In this document: piece by piece, positions 1 through 8,894 of the stretch
Position numbering within the stretch: the stretch's first letter is position 1
Layout: every line of letters starts with the position of its first letter
NCBI RefSeq assembly: GCF_006569185.2
Contig: NZ_VIGC02000010.1
Span: 124,001-188,000 of the forward strand
Length of the DNA: 64,000 nucleotides
Reading direction: 5' to 3'
From: Litorilinea aerophila
Lineage (GTDB): Bacteria; Chloroflexota; Anaerolineae; Caldilineales; Caldilineaceae
The notes under the pieces: generated by a model
What the model saw: the letters and a program-made list of their open reading frames with translations, nothing else
Told to the model about the DNA's origin: nothing
The model's database searches: none
Position numbers and translations under genes: made by a program

Positions 1-264
1 GTCTACCTGGCGCGGGCACGCTCCCGGACGCCGCTGGTGCTGGGGGCGTGGGGCGCCTTCCTGTTGCTGATGGTGCCCCTGCTCCTCTACTACAACACGG
101 GTTGGTACCAGTTCGGCTACCGCTTCAGCCTGGATTTCATGGTGCCGGTGATGGTCCTGCTGGCTGTGGCCGCCGGTGAGCGGGTTTCGCCGTGGATGCG
201 CGGCCTGATCCTGGCCGGCGTGCTGGTCAACCTGGCCGGCGTGCTCTGGTGGTTTTTCCGCTAG
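1..264 (+). CDS. C-terminal end of a multi-pass membrane protein (5' truncated)
   Basis: The frame is open from base 1 to the TAG at 262-264, so only the last 87 residues are seen and the true start lies outside the window. The piece is strongly hydrophobic, with about three membrane segments. It carries the motif GWYQFGYRFSLDF, which I associate with the C-terminal part of large uncharacterised or GT39-like membrane proteins; that assignment is from memory of the family, not proven here. Its stop overlaps the stop of the convergent ClC gene (shared CTAG), so there is no room for a terminator between them. Confidence 0.6.
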   Translation, partial: VYLARARSRTPLVLGAWGAFLLLMVPLLLYYNTGWYQFGYRFSLDFMVPVMVLLAVAAGERVSPWMRGLILAGVLVNLAGVLWWFFR

Positions 265-2363
265 GGGACCGGCTGGGCGGATGGTGCCTTCTTCTGCAGG
301 CACTGGCGCAGGGCCTCCGCGTCGCTGCTGCGGGTGAAGGCGGTGATGCGGTCTCCGGGCTGGAAGACGTTGTGGCCGTGGGGGATGAGCATCTTTCCCT
401 GGCGGCGGATGGAGACCAGGATGCACTCCCGGGGCAGGCTGGCCGCCACCTCCTGGACCGTCTTGCCCACCACCGGGCTGTCGGCGTCCAGGGTGATGTC
501 CACGAACTCGGTGCCGTCGATGTTGCGCAGCTGCATCCGTTTGGCCCGATGCTGGAGCTCGGCCCGGCGGGCCAGGGCCAGGTTGTAGGCCCGGATGATG
601 TCCGACCGGCGGATCAGCCCCACCAGCCGGTCCGGATCGCGGGGATCCACCACGGGCAGGCGGCCCAGGCCCCGGGTGCCCATGCGGGCCAGGGCTTCGC
701 CGATGCTCTCGTCCGGCGTGGCCACCAACAACTGGGCCCGGGGTACGCCGATCTCGGCCACGGTGGTGCGGCGGGGACGGTTGTCGGCAATGGCCTGCTC
801 CAGGTCGGTGATGGTGACGATGCCCCACAGCTTCCCGTTCTCGTCCAATACCGGGTAGCCATGGTTGCGGGTGCGGCTGAACATGTCCGACAGCTCGGTC
901 AGGGTCATGTCCTTGGGCACGGTGTTCACCTCCTGGCTCATCACCTCGCCCACCGTCACGTTCTGGAGGATGTCTACATCGCGTCCCCGCTGCAGGCTGA
1001 TTCCCCGCAGCTTCAGCTTGAGGGTGTAGATGGACTCGCTGAAGAGGTGCTCGGCCAGGAGGGTGGCCAGCACGGTGGTCATCATCAGGGGGAAGATGAG
1101 TTTGTAGTCCCCCGACATTTCAAAGACGATGAGGACGGCCGTGATGGGCGCCCGGGCCGCGGCCGCGAAAACGGCCGCCATGCCCACGATGGCGTAGGCG
1201 CCGGGGTTGGCTGCCACCTGGGGCCAGAGGCTGTTGGCCGTGTTGCCCACCATGCCGCCCAGGATGGCCCCCATGAAGAGGCTGGGCGCGAAGACGCCGC
1301 CGGAGTTGCCCGAGCCCAGGGTCCAGCAAGTGGCCAGGAGCTTGAGCACCAGCAGGGCCGCCAGCAGCCCCAGGCTCATGTTAAAGTTCTCGGCGATGGT
1401 CTCCCCGATGAGCTCCAGGCCAGGGCCCAGAACCTGGCGGCCCGGCAAGAGCAGCGCGGTCAGCCCGGTGAGCGCCAGCCCCACCGAAGTCTTCACCGGC
1501 AAGGGGGCCTGCCATCGGTCGAAGAACGCCTCGGTCCGATACAGCAGGCGGATGAAGGCCACCGCCACCAGGGCCGCCAGGATGCCCAACAGGACGTAGA
1601 TGGGCAGTTCCAGGACGTGGTTCATGGGGTAGGCGGGGACCAGGAAGGCCGGCCGGTCGCCCAGGAAGTGTCGGCTGATGATGCCGGCGGACACGGCGCT
1701 GATCACCACCGCGCCGAAGTAGTGAACGGTGAAGCTGCCCAGGATGACTTCCATGGCAAAGATGGTGCCGGCGATGGGCGCGTTGAAGGTGGCCGCGATG
1801 CCCGCCGCGGAGCCACAGGCCACCAGGGTACGGACCCGGTCGTCGGAGAAGCGCAGGAGCTGGCCCACCGTGGAGCCCAGGGCCGCGCCCACCTGCACGA
1901 TGGGGCCCTCCCGGCCGGCGGAACCGCCTGCACCGATGGTCAGGGACGAAGCCAGCACCTTCACAATCGCGACTGGAGGGCGGATACGTCCACCCCGCAT
2001 GGCGATGGCTTCCATCACTTCCGGCACGCCGTGCCCCTTGGCTTCTCGGGCCCAGCGGTCGATCATGAAGCCCACGATGGCGCCGGCCACGGCCATGAAG
2101 CCCAGGATCCCCACCACATCGCCCACCTGCCCCCGGGTCCAGCGGGCTAGCTGGCCGATCTGACCCAGGAGCCAGATGAAGAGCACCGCGCCCAGGCCGG
2201 TGCCGGCCCCGACCAGCACCGCCGTGCTGCTGACGATGACATCCTCGGGCACGCGCCAGCGTTCCAGCAGCGTGCTGATGGCGAATCGGATCCGTTCGAT
2301 TTGATTCCGGTCCGGCCGTGGGGTGGCCACGGCGGAAGCCTGAACTCGTTTGTCCTGTACCAT
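261..2363 (-). CDS. ClC-family chloride channel/antiporter with CBS pair and RCK-C domain
   Basis: A 700-residue inner-membrane anion channel or Cl-/H+ antiporter. Visible in order: voltage-gated ClC domain (about residues 35-440) with the selectivity motif GSAGREGP at 147-154, including the gating glutamate, and a second pore motif GSGNSGGVFAPSL. Then come two CBS domains (about 475-600) that normally bind adenine nucleotides, and a C-terminal RCK/TrkA-C domain (about 620-690) suggesting further ligand control. ATG start at 2363. The gene follows the NrtR-like Nudix gene on the same strand with a 218-bp gap holding repeat copy A. The ion and direction of transport cannot be read from sequence. 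Confidence 0.93.
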   Translation of the reverse strand: MVQDKRVQASAVATPRPDRNQIERIRFAISTLLERWRVPEDVIVSSTAVLVGAGTGLGAVLFIWLLGQIGQLARWTRGQVGDVVGILGFMAVAGAIVGFMIDRWAREAKGHGVPEVMEAIAMRGGRIRPPVAIVKVLASSLTIGAGGSAGREGPIVQVGAALGSTVGQLLRFSDDRVRTLVACGSAAGIAATFNAPIAGTIFAMEVILGSFTVHYFGAVVISAVSAGIISRHFLGDRPAFLVPAYPMNHVLELPIYVLLGILAALVAVAFIRLLYRTEAFFDRWQAPLPVKTSVGLALTGLTALLLPGRQVLGPGLELIGETIAENFNMSLGLLAALLVLKLLATCWTLGSGNSGGVFAPSLFMGAILGGMVGNTANSLWPQVAANPGAYAIVGMAAVFAAAARAPITAVLIVFEMSGDYKLIFPLMMTTVLATLLAEHLFSESIYTLKLKLRGISLQRGRDVDILQNVTVGEVMSQEVNTVPKDMTLTELSDMFSRTRNHGYPVLDENGKLWGIVTITDLEQAIADNRPRRTTVAEIGVPRAQLLVATPDESIGEALARMGTRGLGRLPVVDPRDPDRLVGLIRRSDIIRAYNLALARRAELQHRAKRMQLRNIDGTEFVDITLDADSPVVGKTVQEVAASLPRECILVSIRRQGKMLIPHGHNVFQPGDRITAFTRSSDAEALRQCLQKKAPSAQPVP

Positions 2364-2471
2364 GAAAGCTGAACCTGGTCTCTATTTTTGGGCAGCATGT
2401 GGGCACCAGCAGGCTGTCTGTCACACTGGCGCTGCAACAATGGCCCATGGCCCGGCACTGGCTGCCGGGGG

Positions 2472-2584
2472 TAGCAGAGCCCGGCGTAAATCGGCCAGGG
2501 AATTCGGACGTGGTGCGTGGTGCGTGTACCAGTTTATACTACCTCTGGTGGAAGCCATTGGCGAATTTCTGCCGGGATTTACTA
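2472..2584 (-). repeat. Dispersed palindromic repeat, copy A
   Basis: First of three copies (see 13671-13757 and 43234-43322). Read on the minus strand it begins with the TAG stop codon of the Nudix gene and continues TAAATCCCGGCAGAAATTCG, then a CCACCAGAGG block shared with the other copies. The second arm is diverged and expanded: it contains GTGGTGCGT-type sequence (2510-2528, plus strand) also found at 38784-38846. It ends with a degraded form of the GGCGTAAAT end present in copies B and C. The proximal half is nearly identical to the others. Confidence 0.8.
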
Positions 2585-3301
2585 GGGGAAACGCCGGCGG
2601 GCCTGTTCCAGTTCGATGGCTTTGGCCGTAAAGCGGTAGAGCTTGGCCGGCCGATGATCCCCTTCCCGCAGGTTGCCTGTCTCCTCCAGCACGTCAGCCG
2701 CCAGCATCTTGCGCCGGAAGTTGCGTTTGTCCAGGGGTTCGTTCAACACGGTCTCGTAGACCTTCTGCAGCTCGGACAGGGTGAACTCCTCCGGGAGCAG
2801 GAGAAAGCCCAGCGCGGTCCATTCCAGTTTCCAGCGCAGCCGCTGCACGGCATACTCGATGATGCGCCGATGGTCGAAGGCCAGGGGGGGCAGGTTGTAG
2901 ACGCTCCACCAGCGGGCCTCCCGCGCGTCCGACTGACCCCGCACCTGGAGGCGGGCAGCCTGGTCGGCGCTGAGGAGGGCGAAATAGGCCACGGTGATGA
3001 CCCGGGTGCGGGGATCCCGGTCCGGCTGGCCGAAGGTGTAGAGCTGCTCCAGGTAGACGTCGGTGATGTTGGTCTCTTCCCGCAGCTCCCGGAGGGCGGC
3101 CGCCTCCAGGTCTTCATCCATCTCCACAAAGCCGCCGGGCAGGGCCCACATGTGCTCGAACGGAGGATGGTTGCGCTGGATCAACAGGACCTGGAGCTGG
3201 TTGTCTTTGAAGGTGAACAGAATGATGTCCACCGTGACGGCAGGACGGGGAAATTCGTAACAGTAGGGCCGGGGACGTTCCGTACCAGTCGTCGATGTCA
3301 C
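2582..3301 (-). CDS. NrtR-like Nudix protein (Nudix domain plus winged helix)
   Basis: 239 residues from the GTG at 3301, which has GAGG six bases upstream; an ATG at 3388 would add 29 residues but has no clear ribosome site. The N-terminal half is a Nudix fold with box GFVEMDEDLEAAALRELREE, followed by TNI where hydrolases usually have TGx. The C-terminal half (LPPEEF-like and NFRRKM motifs) matches the winged helix of NrtR, a family of ADP-ribose-responsive repressors of NAD and sugar metabolism. The altered box end favours a sensing rather than a hydrolytic role, but this is inference. The stop codon is the first triplet of repeat copy A. Confidence 0.82.
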   Translation of the reverse strand: MTSTTGTERPRPYCYEFPRPAVTVDIILFTFKDNQLQVLLIQRNHPPFEHMWALPGGFVEMDEDLEAAALRELREETNITDVYLEQLYTFGQPDRDPRTRVITVAYFALLSADQAARLQVRGQSDAREARWWSVYNLPPLAFDHRRIIEYAVQRLRWKLEWTALGFLLLPEEFTLSELQKVYETVLNEPLDKRNFRRKMLAADVLEETGNLREGDHRPAKLYRFTAKAIELEQARRRFP

Positions 3302-3426
3302 CTTCTGCCTCAAGGAGCTGTCAATGGCCAAAAATTCGACGGGAAAATCCGACTTTGTTATGGTAAACAGGCCCGCGCCATTTGTCAAACAGGGAGCGGC
3401 GGGCGGGTACGTCTTGGGTCAGGCCA

Positions 3427-6345
3427 TCAGGCCTGGTGGCCCAGCCGCAGGGCCTCGAACAGGCGACGGTAGAAGGCCGATGAGATGATGAGCACCTCCA
3501 GCACCACCATGACGCCGGCGAAGGTGAGGGCCATGGGCAGGATCTGCTCGTCTGCAATCACCGGCAGCAGGGGGGGCAGGGGTGTACCTGGCCCGCTGCT
3601 GGAGACCCGGAAGAGGGGGACGAAGAGCTGGGCCGCCAGCCGCCCACAGAAAACCCCCGCCGCCGCGCCGTACAGGGTCAGCACGGCATACTCCATCACC
3701 ACCTGGGCTACGATTTGAATCCGCCGCAGGCCCACGGCCCGCAGAACGGAAAACTGGAAGAGGCGTTCGTGGAGGGAGGCGTAGCTGTAGGTCAACAACC
3801 CCAGGGCCGCCATGGCAGCTGCCGCCAGAAAGCTCACCGTCAGGGTGCCAAAGACGCCCACCCGCTCCATCTGGGCCTGCTCCTCGGCCAGGATGGCCTG
3901 GGTGTCCTGCACGTTCACCGCCTCGATGCCGGTGGTGGGGATGGCTTCCCGGACGGCCTGCCCGTTGACGCCCGGTGCCAGGCGCAACCAGATGTTGTGG
4001 GGCATGCCCACGCCGAAGAAGGAGAAGATGTACTCCAGGTTCCCCACCACCGTCACCGTGTCCTCGTAGACCGTGGGGAAGTATTCGTAGGTCCCCACCA
4101 CCGTGAACTGGGTGTTGACGCTGGCGCCGAAATCCGGGATCACCAGGATGCTCACCTTGTCGCCGATCTGGAGGGTGTTCTCTTCCAGGAAGCGTTGGGA
4201 GACCAGGATGCCGTCCGGCACCAGGGCCAAGCGGTTCATCAGGCTGCCCAGGGATTCCCGGGCGAAATCGTTGCGGAACCAGGCCACCTGGGGAAACTTG
4301 ACCCGGTCCAGGCCCAGGAAGCGGGCCTCGATGCCGCCGCTGCGGGTAGCCAGGCGAATCTCGGCCGGGTAATCGCCCACCCGGGTGGCCGCCACCACCC
4401 CTGGCAGCGCGGCGAACTCATCGTCCGGAGGAATCCAGTCTGCGCCGCCGCCCGGCGTGGCCGAGATGGCCTCACTCTCCAGGTACGGCGTGAAGGTCAG
4501 GTCCGCGCCCACCCGGTAGTAGACCCGGTCCACCAGCCACTGGTCCATGCTGGCGGCCATGGAGAGGGTATAGACCCCCAGGGCCAGGGAGACGATCACC
4601 AACAGGAGGGGGTTGATGTAGTTCTGGCTCTGGCGGCCCAGTTGCCGCAGGGCCAGGTAGCCGGTGAACGAGGGCAGGAAGGCAGCCGCCCGATCCAACA
4701 GGGCCATGAAGAGGGGGAAGAGGCGCATCACCAACAGGGACAGGACCACGATAAACAGGGCCGGCACCAGGATCAGGAGGGGATCCTGGTAGAGATCCTC
4801 CGGGCGGTCCTGGATCAGGGCGCCCAGAGAGCCCCGGTTCAACAGTTGCTGGTAGGCGTACAGGGTGGGCAGGATCAGCAGCAGATCCAGGAAATTGCGA
4901 TACCAGAAGGGGCCCCGGGATGGCCGCGCATGCTCCCGCTGTTGGGAGACCACTGTTTCCTTGCTGGCCGCGGCCACCGTCCACAGCTTGGCCACCAGGA
5001 CCACGCCCAGGGTGGCCAGGGTCAAGGGCAGGTTGAGGCCGTGGAGGGAGACGGGCAGAGGCGGCCGTGGGCTAAAGGAGAGGAAGCTTTCCGCGTATCC
5101 CATGAGCCGGGCCACCAACACCCCGAACAGCAGGCCCAGGGGGCAGCCGATGAGAAACAGGAGGCTCCCCTCGATCAGGGTGTAGTTGAGGATGCTCAGC
5201 CTGGGAATGCCCCGGCTGAGGAGGATGGCCGTCTCCCGCCGCTGCCAGTAGGCGATAACGGCCGAAGTCAACACCAGAAAATAGATGAGAAAGCCCAGCG
5301 CGGGCACGTTGAAACCCAGCAGCAGGGTGGTCAGGGCCGTCTGCCGGCCGACAAACTTCTCCAGGGAGACGGTGGGCGCAGTCAGCCGGGCGTCGGGCAG
5401 GTATTTCTGGATGATGATGGCCGCCCGCTCAAAGCCCTCCTTGTACTGGCGGGCCTGGGCCGGCTGGGCCCGGTGTTCATCCAACACCACGTGCCAGGTG
5501 GCCGTGCGCACCTTGACCGCCAGGTAGGGCTCCACGTGGCTGATGTAGTCGTTGCGGCGGACCAGGAGCTTGGTGCGCAGGGTCTGGTCCGGGTCGTTGG
5601 TCCAGTAGGCATCCTTGGGGTCCAGGGATTGCCAGAAGCCCCGGACCACGATGGGCAGGTTGCCTTCGGCGCTGCTGGCATGAAGTTCGAAGGGGTCATC
5701 TAGCTGGACGCCCAGGCGCTCGGCCAGGCTCTGGTGCATCCAGACCTCCAGCCGCGGGCCGGAGGCGCCGTCGTCCAGGGGCGCGCCCTCCACGGCAATG
5801 TGATCCTGGACATCCTGGAGGTAGATGACGCTGACATCCTCCAGGGCCCGGCTGCCGGCGTACTGGCTATCCGCCGGCGGGCGCAGCTCCATGACGCCGC
5901 TGTCGGCCAGCAGGGTCATCCGGGCCACCGGCAGACCCACTTCGCCTGCGAGGGTATCGCCCACGTGGCCGCCCAGGGTTTCGGCCCGTTCCAGGGTGAG
6001 GGGGACGCTGGTGCTGGAGGCGGCGAAGACCCGCGCGGAGAAGGGTGGGCGTTGGGTGATGCGGCTGTACTCGTCCAGCTCCCGGCGCATCATCACCGTG
6101 TCCACTGCCTGGGCGAAGAAGGCGGCGCTGGTCACCAGGCCCACAGCCAGGATCACACCGATGAGGGCCAGCAAGCTCAGGCCGGAATAGTAGCGCAGGC
6201 GAAAGACGGCCAGCTCGGCCAGGCCCAGGAGTCGGTGTATCGGCCGCAGGAGGCGCGATGACTGGCCGAAGGAGCGCCAGTGGTCGAGCCGTTCCTGGAA
6301 CGACGGTGAGGAAGCAGACGGAGGAGCGCTGGTGGTCGAACTCAT
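3427..6345 (-). CDS. FtsX/MacB-type ABC transporter permease
   Basis: 972 residues from the ATG at 6345; a TTG nine codons upstream (6372) is a weaker start. An N-terminal membrane segment (about residues 55-80) precedes a large extracytoplasmic region. Then come an FtsX domain with three helices near residues 350-470, a second extracellular block, and a final FtsX domain near 840-965 with the conserved pattern of a helix followed by LRAVGLRR. This is the architecture of MacB/LolC-like permeases that use ATP to move envelope substrates rather than pump across the membrane. No ATPase gene is adjacent, so its partner must lie elsewhere. Its substrate is unknown. Confidence 0.88.
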   Translation of the reverse strand: MSSTTSAPPSASSPSFQERLDHWRSFGQSSRLLRPIHRLLGLAELAVFRLRYYSGLSLLALIGVILAVGLVTSAAFFAQAVDTVMMRRELDEYSRITQRPPFSARVFAASSTSVPLTLERAETLGGHVGDTLAGEVGLPVARMTLLADSGVMELRPPADSQYAGSRALEDVSVIYLQDVQDHIAVEGAPLDDGASGPRLEVWMHQSLAERLGVQLDDPFELHASSAEGNLPIVVRGFWQSLDPKDAYWTNDPDQTLRTKLLVRRNDYISHVEPYLAVKVRTATWHVVLDEHRAQPAQARQYKEGFERAAIIIQKYLPDARLTAPTVSLEKFVGRQTALTTLLLGFNVPALGFLIYFLVLTSAVIAYWQRRETAILLSRGIPRLSILNYTLIEGSLLFLIGCPLGLLFGVLVARLMGYAESFLSFSPRPPLPVSLHGLNLPLTLATLGVVLVAKLWTVAAASKETVVSQQREHARPSRGPFWYRNFLDLLLILPTLYAYQQLLNRGSLGALIQDRPEDLYQDPLLILVPALFIVVLSLLVMRLFPLFMALLDRAAAFLPSFTGYLALRQLGRQSQNYINPLLLVIVSLALGVYTLSMAASMDQWLVDRVYYRVGADLTFTPYLESEAISATPGGGADWIPPDDEFAALPGVVAATRVGDYPAEIRLATRSGGIEARFLGLDRVKFPQVAWFRNDFARESLGSLMNRLALVPDGILVSQRFLEENTLQIGDKVSILVIPDFGASVNTQFTVVGTYEYFPTVYEDTVTVVGNLEYIFSFFGVGMPHNIWLRLAPGVNGQAVREAIPTTGIEAVNVQDTQAILAEEQAQMERVGVFGTLTVSFLAAAAMAALGLLTYSYASLHERLFQFSVLRAVGLRRIQIVAQVVMEYAVLTLYGAAAGVFCGRLAAQLFVPLFRVSSSGPGTPLPPLLPVIADEQILPMALTFAGVMVVLEVLIISSAFYRRLFEALRLGHQA

Positions 6346-6384
6346 GAATCCATGTCCCCAAGATTTGGCCAATATTTCGAGCGT

Positions 6385-6414
6385 TTGACAGGCTGGGATG
6401 TTCTATTCTATACT
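6385..6414 (+). promoter_or_regulatory. Sigma-70-like promoter for the peptide ABC operon
   Basis: TTGACA at 6385-6390 and TATACT at 6409-6414 are separated by 18 bases. The implied start near 6421 gives a leader of about 450 bases before the binding-protein gene, so an additional nearer promoter is possible. Confidence 0.5.
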
Positions 6415-6610
6415 CAACTTACCTGTTCAACAACTTCTCACCCAAATTCATTTTGAAGCCCTGCACTCATTTTCCGGTCATCATCGGTTCACTTGCCTGG
6501 ATGGTAGGGGCGTACTTCTATCATGAGAAGCGCCTGGACAGTTGAAGAGCAGGGACAGCCTGTATTCAACCGATATGCTGTGCCTCTCATCTGGCCGGTT
6601 CTGGTGCATC

Positions 6611-6640
6611 AGTATATCGTTGACATTTGACAATCGGCAA
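6611..6640 (-). promoter_or_regulatory. Candidate promoter for the FtsX-type permease
   Basis: On the minus strand TTGCCG (6640-6635) and TATACT (6616-6611) are spaced by 18 bases. The -10 is good and the -35 weak. Confidence 0.35.
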
Positions 6641-6873
6641 CTTCTGCCGCAACATAGAGAGGCAACTGGATTGCCCGACCGCGCCCCCCAGCGCGGTAGT
6701 GGACTGCCCACCCAATGTTTGGCTCTAGCTGTACCTGACCGAAACCGAAAATGACTCCCCGGATTCTGGCTCGAACCGGTGACTTCCGGGGGGCACGGCG
6801 GGGTCAGCCCGTGGCAGGGCCAGATGTTTCATTACCAAATCTACCCAATGTTGTAGACTCAGGAGGTCAATCC

Positions 6874-8745
6874 ATGACGAAGCAAGCGTCCGAGAAGCGG
6901 ACCGAGAAGTCGCGCACCGACATGAACCGTCGGGACTTTCTGCGCTTGAGTGGTCTGGCCACGGCTGGCGTGATTGCGGCAGCCTGTGGCGGTGGGCAGA
7001 CGGCTGCCCCGGCCGCGGCCCCCAGCGGGGGTGAGGCAGCCGGGGGGGCCGCGGCGCCGGCCGAGGGCGCTGCCCAAAGGCTCAAAGATGTTCCTCGAGA
7101 GCGGACTTTGATAGTAATGTGGGCTGGCACTGATGGCCAATTTACCGATGTTGGTTTGGCGAATGGTTATGCGACTGGAAGTAAGAATGGGCATCGGGCC
7201 GTACTAGGTGCATTTGAACCTCTTTTTTACTATTCAGCCTTCGCTGATGAAGTGATTCCGTGGTTGGCAACCGACGCTCAGTATAATGACGATTATACTG
7301 AGTTAACTGTCAAGATTCGCGAAGGTGTCGAATGGAGTGATGGTACGCCGTTTACTGCTAATGATGTGGCCTTTACACTCCAGATGTTGAAGGATAATGA
7401 GCCGTTTTTGCGTGATTCAACAGCGATCAAGGCATGGGTTGAATCCACGGAGGTAGTAGATGATCTTACTGTAGTCATCAAATTTTATGAACCACGTCCA
7501 CGGTTCTTGTTTGATAAGCTATACGGCAAATTCGACACCGGCATCTGGTGGGTCCCTGCCCACATCTTTAAAGATGTCGATGAGATCCAAGGCTTTGGGT
7601 TTTACGACTTAGAAAAGGGGTGGCCGGTCGTTACAGGTCCTTATAATGTTGTGGACTGGACTCCTCAACAACAGACTATGGATCGGAGGGACGACTGGTG
7701 GGCTGCCAAAATTGGTTTTGCTGAGCTCCCGGAGATTGAGCGCATCATTGTCATACCGTGGACTAGCGAAGAACGGGCTTCTCAGCTTATGATTTTGAAC
7801 GAGATTGATTCAAGTTTGGATTTGCGAGCAACGACAATTTCCCAGGTTGTAGCTCAAAATCCGGCAGTGATCACGCATACGGGACGAGAATTGCCGTATG
7901 GGTATATTGACTGGTGGCCAACTTCCTTCTGGTTCAATTGTGATGAGCCGCCCTTTAATGATCCGAATGTTCGGTGGGCTGTGAGCTACACTATTGATCG
8001 ACAGCAGATGTTAGATGTGGCTCTGGAAGGATCCGGGATCCTCACAGAGCTACCGTTTCCATATTATCCTCCTTTGATGCCCTATATCGAGGCCACCAAG
8101 CCCTTACTCGAGCAGTATCCGACGAATGAGCACAACTTGGATAAAGCTGCAGAACGAATGCGGGCGGCAGGCTACGAAAAGGATTCTGAGGGCTTCTGGG
8201 TCAAAGATGGCCAGCGAGTTGAAGCTTCTATTGTTGGTGGTGCCATTTTTAACGACATTGGACCAGTTTTAGCTGAGCAACTTCGTCGCGGTGGCTTCGA
8301 AGCTGAATACATAACTCCTGCAGATGCTGGCACACGTCGTTCAGATGGTACCGCTAAGATCAGCCTCTTTGGTCATGGCGGCAGTATTGCGGATCCCTTT
8401 GATACTCTAGATATGTACACTAGTAAATACTATCGGCCGACCGGTGAACCAGCACAATTTTTCTCGCGATACCGCAATCCTGAATATGATGCTATCTTGG
8501 AGGAGATGGCGTCTATGAGGCCCGATCCCGACGATCCGCAATATATGGATCTGTATTTGGCGGCCATCGAAATCTACCTTCGTGATCTCATTGACTGCCC
8601 CATTCAGCAATGGCTCCATCGGATCCCTATGAATACTACCTATTGGACCAACTGGCCGACCCAAGACAATAACTATGTTAACGGGGCGTTCTGGCATCAA
8701 ACAGTTGGTCTGATACTCCATAACCTGAAGGCTACGCAGGCCTAA
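6874..8745 (+). CDS. TAT-exported lipoprotein, family 5 (peptide-type) solute-binding protein
   Basis: 623 residues. The ATG at 6874 is chosen because AGGAGGTCAATCC precedes it. The N-terminus has a twin-arginine motif NRRDFLRLSG and then a lipobox ending AAAC, so it is probably folded before export and lipid-anchored. An Ala/Gly/Pro linker leads into a DppA/OppA-like fold, seen in the segments FEPLFYYSAF, DGTPFTANDVAFTL and DPNVRWAVSYTIDR. It delivers a ligand to the permeases just downstream. Base use changes sharply near 7080: the signal and linker are very GC-rich and the mature domain is much AT-richer. The ligand is unknown. Confidence 0.9.
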   Translation: MTKQASEKRTEKSRTDMNRRDFLRLSGLATAGVIAAACGGGQTAAPAAAPSGGEAAGGAAAPAEGAAQRLKDVPRERTLIVMWAGTDGQFTDVGLANGYATGSKNGHRAVLGAFEPLFYYSAFADEVIPWLATDAQYNDDYTELTVKIREGVEWSDGTPFTANDVAFTLQMLKDNEPFLRDSTAIKAWVESTEVVDDLTVVIKFYEPRPRFLFDKLYGKFDTGIWWVPAHIFKDVDEIQGFGFYDLEKGWPVVTGPYNVVDWTPQQQTMDRRDDWWAAKIGFAELPEIERIIVIPWTSEERASQLMILNEIDSSLDLRATTISQVVAQNPAVITHTGRELPYGYIDWWPTSFWFNCDEPPFNDPNVRWAVSYTIDRQQMLDVALEGSGILTELPFPYYPPLMPYIEATKPLLEQYPTNEHNLDKAAERMRAAGYEKDSEGFWVKDGQRVEASIVGGAIFNDIGPVLAEQLRRGGFEAEYITPADAGTRRSDGTAKISLFGHGGSIADPFDTLDMYTSKYYRPTGEPAQFFSRYRNPEYDAILEEMASMRPDPDDPQYMDLYLAAIEIYLRDLIDCPIQQWLHRIPMNTTYWTNWPTQDNNYVNGAFWHQTVGLILHNLKATQA

Positions 8746-8766
8746 GTTGAAGTCCTCAACTGTGAT

Positions 8767-8810
8767 TTCCCTCTTGTGGCATAGGGTTCCCCCTATGCCA
8801 CAAGAGGGAA
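8767..8810 (+). terminator. Strong intercistronic hairpin after the binding protein
   Basis: A perfect 20-bp inverted repeat (8767-8786 and 8791-8810) with a four-base loop, starting TTCCCTCTTGTGG. There is no T-run, so it more likely blocks 3' exonucleases or partly attenuates, keeping binding-protein mRNA above permease mRNA, than terminates fully. Confidence 0.75.
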
Positions 8811-8894
8811 GCTCAATTGTTCGAATGAGTCGGCTAATTTGTTAAAAACCTTGAGAACATTGGTTAGACACCTGACAATATTGAGCAAACTACA

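Larger units (their letters stand above)
6346..6873. other. 528-bp divergent intergenic region
   Basis: Lies between the FtsX-type permease (minus) and the peptide-binding protein (plus). I see two candidate promoters (6385-6414 plus, 6611-6640 minus), a repeated TTGACATTTGACA at 6620-6632, and a small hairpin ACCGCGC/GCGCGGT near 6680. Also present are two 7-base arms CCCCGGA/TCCGGGG flanking 6757-6797. The frame of the binding protein stays open up to 6751, but the strong ribosome site is at 6861. I see no gene here. Confidence 0.6.

Noticed and set aside
192-2150. 652-codon open frame opposite the ClC gene (and similar long antisense frames at 3715-5703, 24897-26108, 33694-35556, 36548-38467, 46650-48953, 56690-59038)
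   Set aside because: Low-complexity His/Gly/Gln/Val/Ala-rich translations with no family motifs, created by strong third-position GC bias of the real gene on the other strand.
6757-6800. tRNA-like 3' end (GGTTCGAGCC on the minus strand) as an integration-site remnant
   Set aside because: The T-arm bases do not pair, and no anticodon or D arm lies upstream.
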